Shown here piece by piece: positions 61,260 to 64,000 of a stretch of DNA of 64,000 nucleotides. The notes beneath the pieces were generated by a model that was not told where the DNA came from, ran no database searches, and saw only the letters and a list, made by a program, of their open reading frames with translations. Each line of letters begins with the position of its first letter. The first letter of the stretch is position 1. This DNA is from Didymella arachidicola (Eukaryota > Ascomycota > Dothideomycetes > Pleosporales > Didymellaceae): positions 806,001 through 870,000 of the forward strand of contig CM049994.1 in the NCBI GenBank assembly GCA_016630955.3, in the 5' to 3' direction. The position numbers and the translations under genes are program-made.

Positions 61260-64000
61260 TCACGAGCCCGCCGCACAAAGCGGACACCTCAGCCTCCCCT
61301 CCCCAACCTCGTCTTCCACACACGACTTATGCCACAAATGCCTACAAGCAAACACAACCAACAGCCCCCTGCCCTTTACCCGTATATCCCCATCCTCAGC
61401 CTCGTCCTCGCTCTGACTAGCGCTCTTCTGCTTGCCCTTCTGGCTGCCTCGCCGTTCAGCATGCCATCTCGCATCCTCCTCATCCGCTCTCTTCTTCGCA
61501 CGCGCCTCCTCCGACTTCTCCCAGGCGTCCCACACGCTGCTCCCAGCGCCGGGACCCCAGGTGCGCGCCTTGCAGCCCTCGCAGACTTGGCCCCGTGGTC
61601 GCCATCCGCGGGCGCGGCGTGCGGCGATGTCTTGGACGTTTAAGAAGCCTTCTTTGTCGAGGAAGCTGTTTGCGAGCTGGAGGATGCGCGATTCGAATGT
61701 GTAGGCGGCGAAGATCTCGGATAGTACTGAGCGCAGGTGTGTGAGGGAGGGTGAGTAGGTGGCTGATGCGCGCTGTAGGAAGACGCGGAGTATGCGTAGG
61801 AACGATGGGTTTGATTGAGATTGGCTTGTCGCACGGCTTAAGCTTGGTCGTCCAGATGATGACGGTTGAGCGGTCGACTTGGTGGGAGGTATAGTTGTAG
61901 AGGCCAGTAGAGCCGAGAAAGTCTGCTGTACGGAGTCGCGTAGTTGCTTTCTTATATTTGCAGTATCGAGGCCTTCAGTGGCTGTTGAAGGGTCGGTTTC
62001 CGCGATTGCCGTCGATGTCTCTTTGATAAGCTTGACGACCGTGGAGATGAGGTCGAGCCAGAGAAGCTCATCGACAGCAAGATCTTCTTCTTTGACCTCA
62101 CCATAAGCTGACTTCCGCCTGTCGATGACCGGGGCACCACTTGCCTCCGACTTTGTCTGACCTTGGCTGAGCCAGATACCAACTTTGACGTATTTCTGAA
62201 TGTCTTCGAGAAGGTCGCGTGCTGCTTCTTCGGCATTTGCGACGTCTGGACTGTCAGTCACAGCAGTTATGAGGCCAGTAAGCGCCGTCTCCAGTGTACC
62301 CAAGTGCTTCACCAGACGGTCCATAGCTTCTTTGACCAGACCATCGCGTGCTAGGAGAACTACTGCAGCATTGATAACACCGCTCTTCTCGAGTGCAGGC
62401 AGTACAGAGTCGAGCTTCAGATCGCCTGAGTTTAGCAGACCAACAAAGTCTGCAACGTGGCCACTGTTGTAGGTGCACATGAGCTGGACATACTGCTCCA
62501 CGAACCCAGATGGGAGACTCTCGACAATGGCAGCTGCTTCTCCTGATGGAAGCTGGTCAGGCTCGATCAATGCCTTCAAATAGTGGTACTGCGCGTCGCG
62601 ATCATCCTCGATGGCTTTGAGCACAGGCTCATGGAGACCAGGCGCATAAGCTTTCAGTGTGATAGCTGTCTGCTCTGCATCCACTGCGACAAGGTCTTGA
62701 GCACGGCTGACAATGACCTGTTTGACCTCACTAATCTGCTTCTTTACCAACCCCTTACTCGGTCTGAGAATGTCGCTAATACAGTCAAAAACGGCCTCCT
62801 CGCCTTCGTTGTCCGCAAGATATGTTTCTAGCAGCTTTGCATATTCGTGGGAACTGCGGTAGACGGTCTTCAAAACTCGGTGAAAGCCAGCCGTTTCGAA
62901 CGTGGGTACCAGACTTTGCAGGTTTGGCGGGTGATAGATCGTCAACAGATACTCGACTGACAGTTGGCAGTCCTCTTTCACGACCTCAGTTGGGTAATTG
63001 CAGAGACCAATGAGGATCTGATGTAGCGAGCTGCCTGGTAGCATGATGTACTGTGGATATTTCGGCAGGTTTCGTGCAATGAACATATAGAAGTAGATAA
63101 CGTCCTCGGCGCTGAAGTCCGCAGGCGTCATGATGCCGAGCAAGATGTTGACAATGTACTGTCGTGTCGGAGTAAGCGTCTTTCCGTTCGTCTGTGTCCC
63201 GTTGGTAGCCTCGGCTTCGCCGTTCAAAAAGCTGTCCTCGAAGGCCTCATTCAGCATGCTCATGAAGCTCGAGGCGTCGAATTCGAGTATGAGATGTAGG
63301 TACGGGAAAGATGGCTCAGGGCTGTTATCATTACGCGTCAGGCAGACGGCGCCTGAGCCCGGCGGCCATTGGATGTTCTTGCTGGAGAACAGGAATCTGT
63401 ACATATCCTTCTTGGCACTGTACGCCTGCTCATCATCCATGAATGTGCCACCAGGGTAGTATCGTCCTGTGAAGGTGTATGAAAGATAAGGGAAAATCTT
63501 TCTCGCCGAAACCACCAAAACATTATCAGAATCGTCAAGATTGAAGTCAATCAGCTTGACAAGATCCAGAATGTTGGTCAGAGGGGTGATGAAGTCGCCA
63601 ATGGTTTGAGTCCAGACGTGTATCAACGCATCATACAACATATATTGCTGACAGATGGTAGTGACATCGTTGATATCCAAGGTCTCAGTACTGAGACGAC
63701 AGATCATCTCTTCGACCTGAGCACCCCGGCCAACTGAAGCGTAGAATGTGACGAGGTCTTTGAGGACGTCTGGAGGCACTTCTTCAATCTCTCCCCCTAG
63801 GATGTAAGGTTCTAATGTCTCGAAGAATGGTTTCCCTGTCGAGGCCTCTTCAAATGATTCGTAGACATTTTCGAAGAGGAAGTCAATTTCTTTCATGCTG
63901 AACAGCGCAGTAAAGCAGACTTCAGCGAGCTCCTTTAGCCGCGTATCCTTGGCGTCCTCGTTGTCATCGGTCTGGGCGAAGGCGTATTTCAACGATGCTG
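61260..64000 (-). CDS. VPS8: CORVET subunit Vps8, C-terminal part (runs off the window)
   Basis: The frame is open to the right edge, so the 5' part lies outside. About 913 residues are visible. Alpha-solenoid helices fill most of it (TRQYIVNILLGIMTPADFSAEDV, YFYMFIARNLPKYPQYIMLPGSSLHQIL). A disordered Ser/Gln-rich loop precedes a C-terminal RING-type zinc finger: VCEGCKARTWGPG, then CRHLWHKSCVEDE and RCPLCAAGS at the end. This is the layout of Vps8, the CORVET-specific subunit that binds Rab5/Vps21 on early endosomes and tethers them for fusion. The full protein should be about 1400-1600 residues. No ATG in the visible part is the start. Confidence 0.9.
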   Translation of the reverse strand, partial: ASLKYAFAQTDDNEDAKDTRLKELAEVCFTALFSMKEIDFLFENVYESFEEASTGKPFFETLEPYILGGEIEEVPPDVLKDLVTFYASVGRGAQVEEMICRLSTETLDINDVTTICQQYMLYDALIHVWTQTIGDFITPLTNILDLVKLIDFNLDDSDNVLVVSARKIFPYLSYTFTGRYYPGGTFMDDEQAYSAKKDMYRFLFSSKNIQWPPGSGAVCLTRNDNSPEPSFPYLHLILEFDASSFMSMLNEAFEDSFLNGEAEATNGTQTNGKTLTPTRQYIVNILLGIMTPADFSAEDVIYFYMFIARNLPKYPQYIMLPGSSLHQILIGLCNYPTEVVKEDCQLSVEYLLTIYHPPNLQSLVPTFETAGFHRVLKTVYRSSHEYAKLLETYLADNEGEEAVFDCISDILRPSKGLVKKQISEVKQVIVSRAQDLVAVDAEQTAITLKAYAPGLHEPVLKAIEDDRDAQYHYLKALIEPDQLPSGEAAAIVESLPSGFVEQYVQLMCTYNSGHVADFVGLLNSGDLKLDSVLPALEKSGVINAAVVLLARDGLVKEAMDRLVKHLGTLETALTGLITAVTDSPDVANAEEAARDLLEDIQKYVKVGIWLSQGQTKSEASGAPVIDRRKSAYGEVKEEDLAVDELLWLDLISTVVKLIKETSTAIAETDPSTATEGLDTANIRKQLRDSVQQTFSALLASTTIPPTKSTAQPSSSGRPSLSRATSQSQSNPSFLRILRVFLQRASATYSPSLTHLRSVLSEIFAAYTFESRILQLANSFLDKEGFLNVQDIAARRARGWRPRGQVCEGCKARTWGPGAGSSVWDAWEKSEEARAKKRADEEDARWHAERRGSQKGKQKSASQSEDEAEDGDIRVKGRGLLVVFACRHLWHKSCVEDEVGEGRLRCPLCAAGS

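Noticed and set aside
1..64000. CRISPR arrays, bacterial operons, riboswitches
   Set aside because: Introns, eukaryotic core genes and transposon types show nuclear fungal DNA; no regularly spaced direct repeats were seen.

Overview
The window is nuclear DNA of a filamentous ascomycete, most likely a dothideomycete of the Pleosporales type. Genes are interrupted by short introns (about 43-60 bp, with GT...CTRAC/TGAC...AG signals). Core eukaryotic genes alternate with lineage-restricted fungal ones: a CCLPCP-type seven-helix receptor, an FARFIGMRG-type protein, and ELRN-IY proteins. There are also two pogo/Fot1-type DNA transposons. I joined about 32 introns by reading frame; three are best explained as GC-AG introns.

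Layout. 0.2-8.9 kb: dynamitin, ARPC2 of the Arp2/3 complex, Dip2/Utp12 of the SSU processome and a disordered proline-rich protein. 9.9-17.1 kb: a small Lsb1/Pin3-like protein, Yth1 (CPSF30), a GH18 chitinase and Vps53 (GARP). 17.1-28.2 kb is gene-poor: a decayed GNAT acetyltransferase, a Frizzled-like seven-helix receptor and a desert of about 5.5 kb. 28.2-32.7 kb: one intronless 1497-residue secreted repeat protein with Lys-Arg sites. 33.6-40.5 kb: Cdc26 (APC/C), a predicted mitochondrial protein, a lineage-specific protein, a membrane-anchored cysteine synthase and an NDUFAF7-type methyltransferase.

40.9-60.5 kb is an accessory-like block. It begins with an intron-containing tRNA-Ile(UAU)-like gene whose D-loop is interrupted. 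A 2135-bp transposon follows, inserted at the splice acceptor of intron 1 of an MFS transporter. Then come a DPP5-type peptidase, a decayed gene fragment, a second intact transposon with perfect 69-bp TIRs, two ELRN-IY family genes (one frameshifted), a secreted T1-type ribonuclease with all four catalytic residues, three lineage-specific or poorly known proteins including an aldoxime dehydratase, and a decayed ketopantoate-reductase-like gene. From 61.3 kb to the edge lies the 3' part of VPS8 (CORVET).

Most core genes act in unrelated housekeeping complexes (dynein motor, actin, rRNA, mRNA 3' ends, vesicle tethering, cell cycle, mitochondria), so there is no operon-like logic. Several pairs share short divergent promoters. 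The most notable signals are the transposon at a splice site, the interrupted tRNA with a second copy of its 5' half, the secreted KR-site repeat protein, the T1-type RNase, and the three GC-AG introns.
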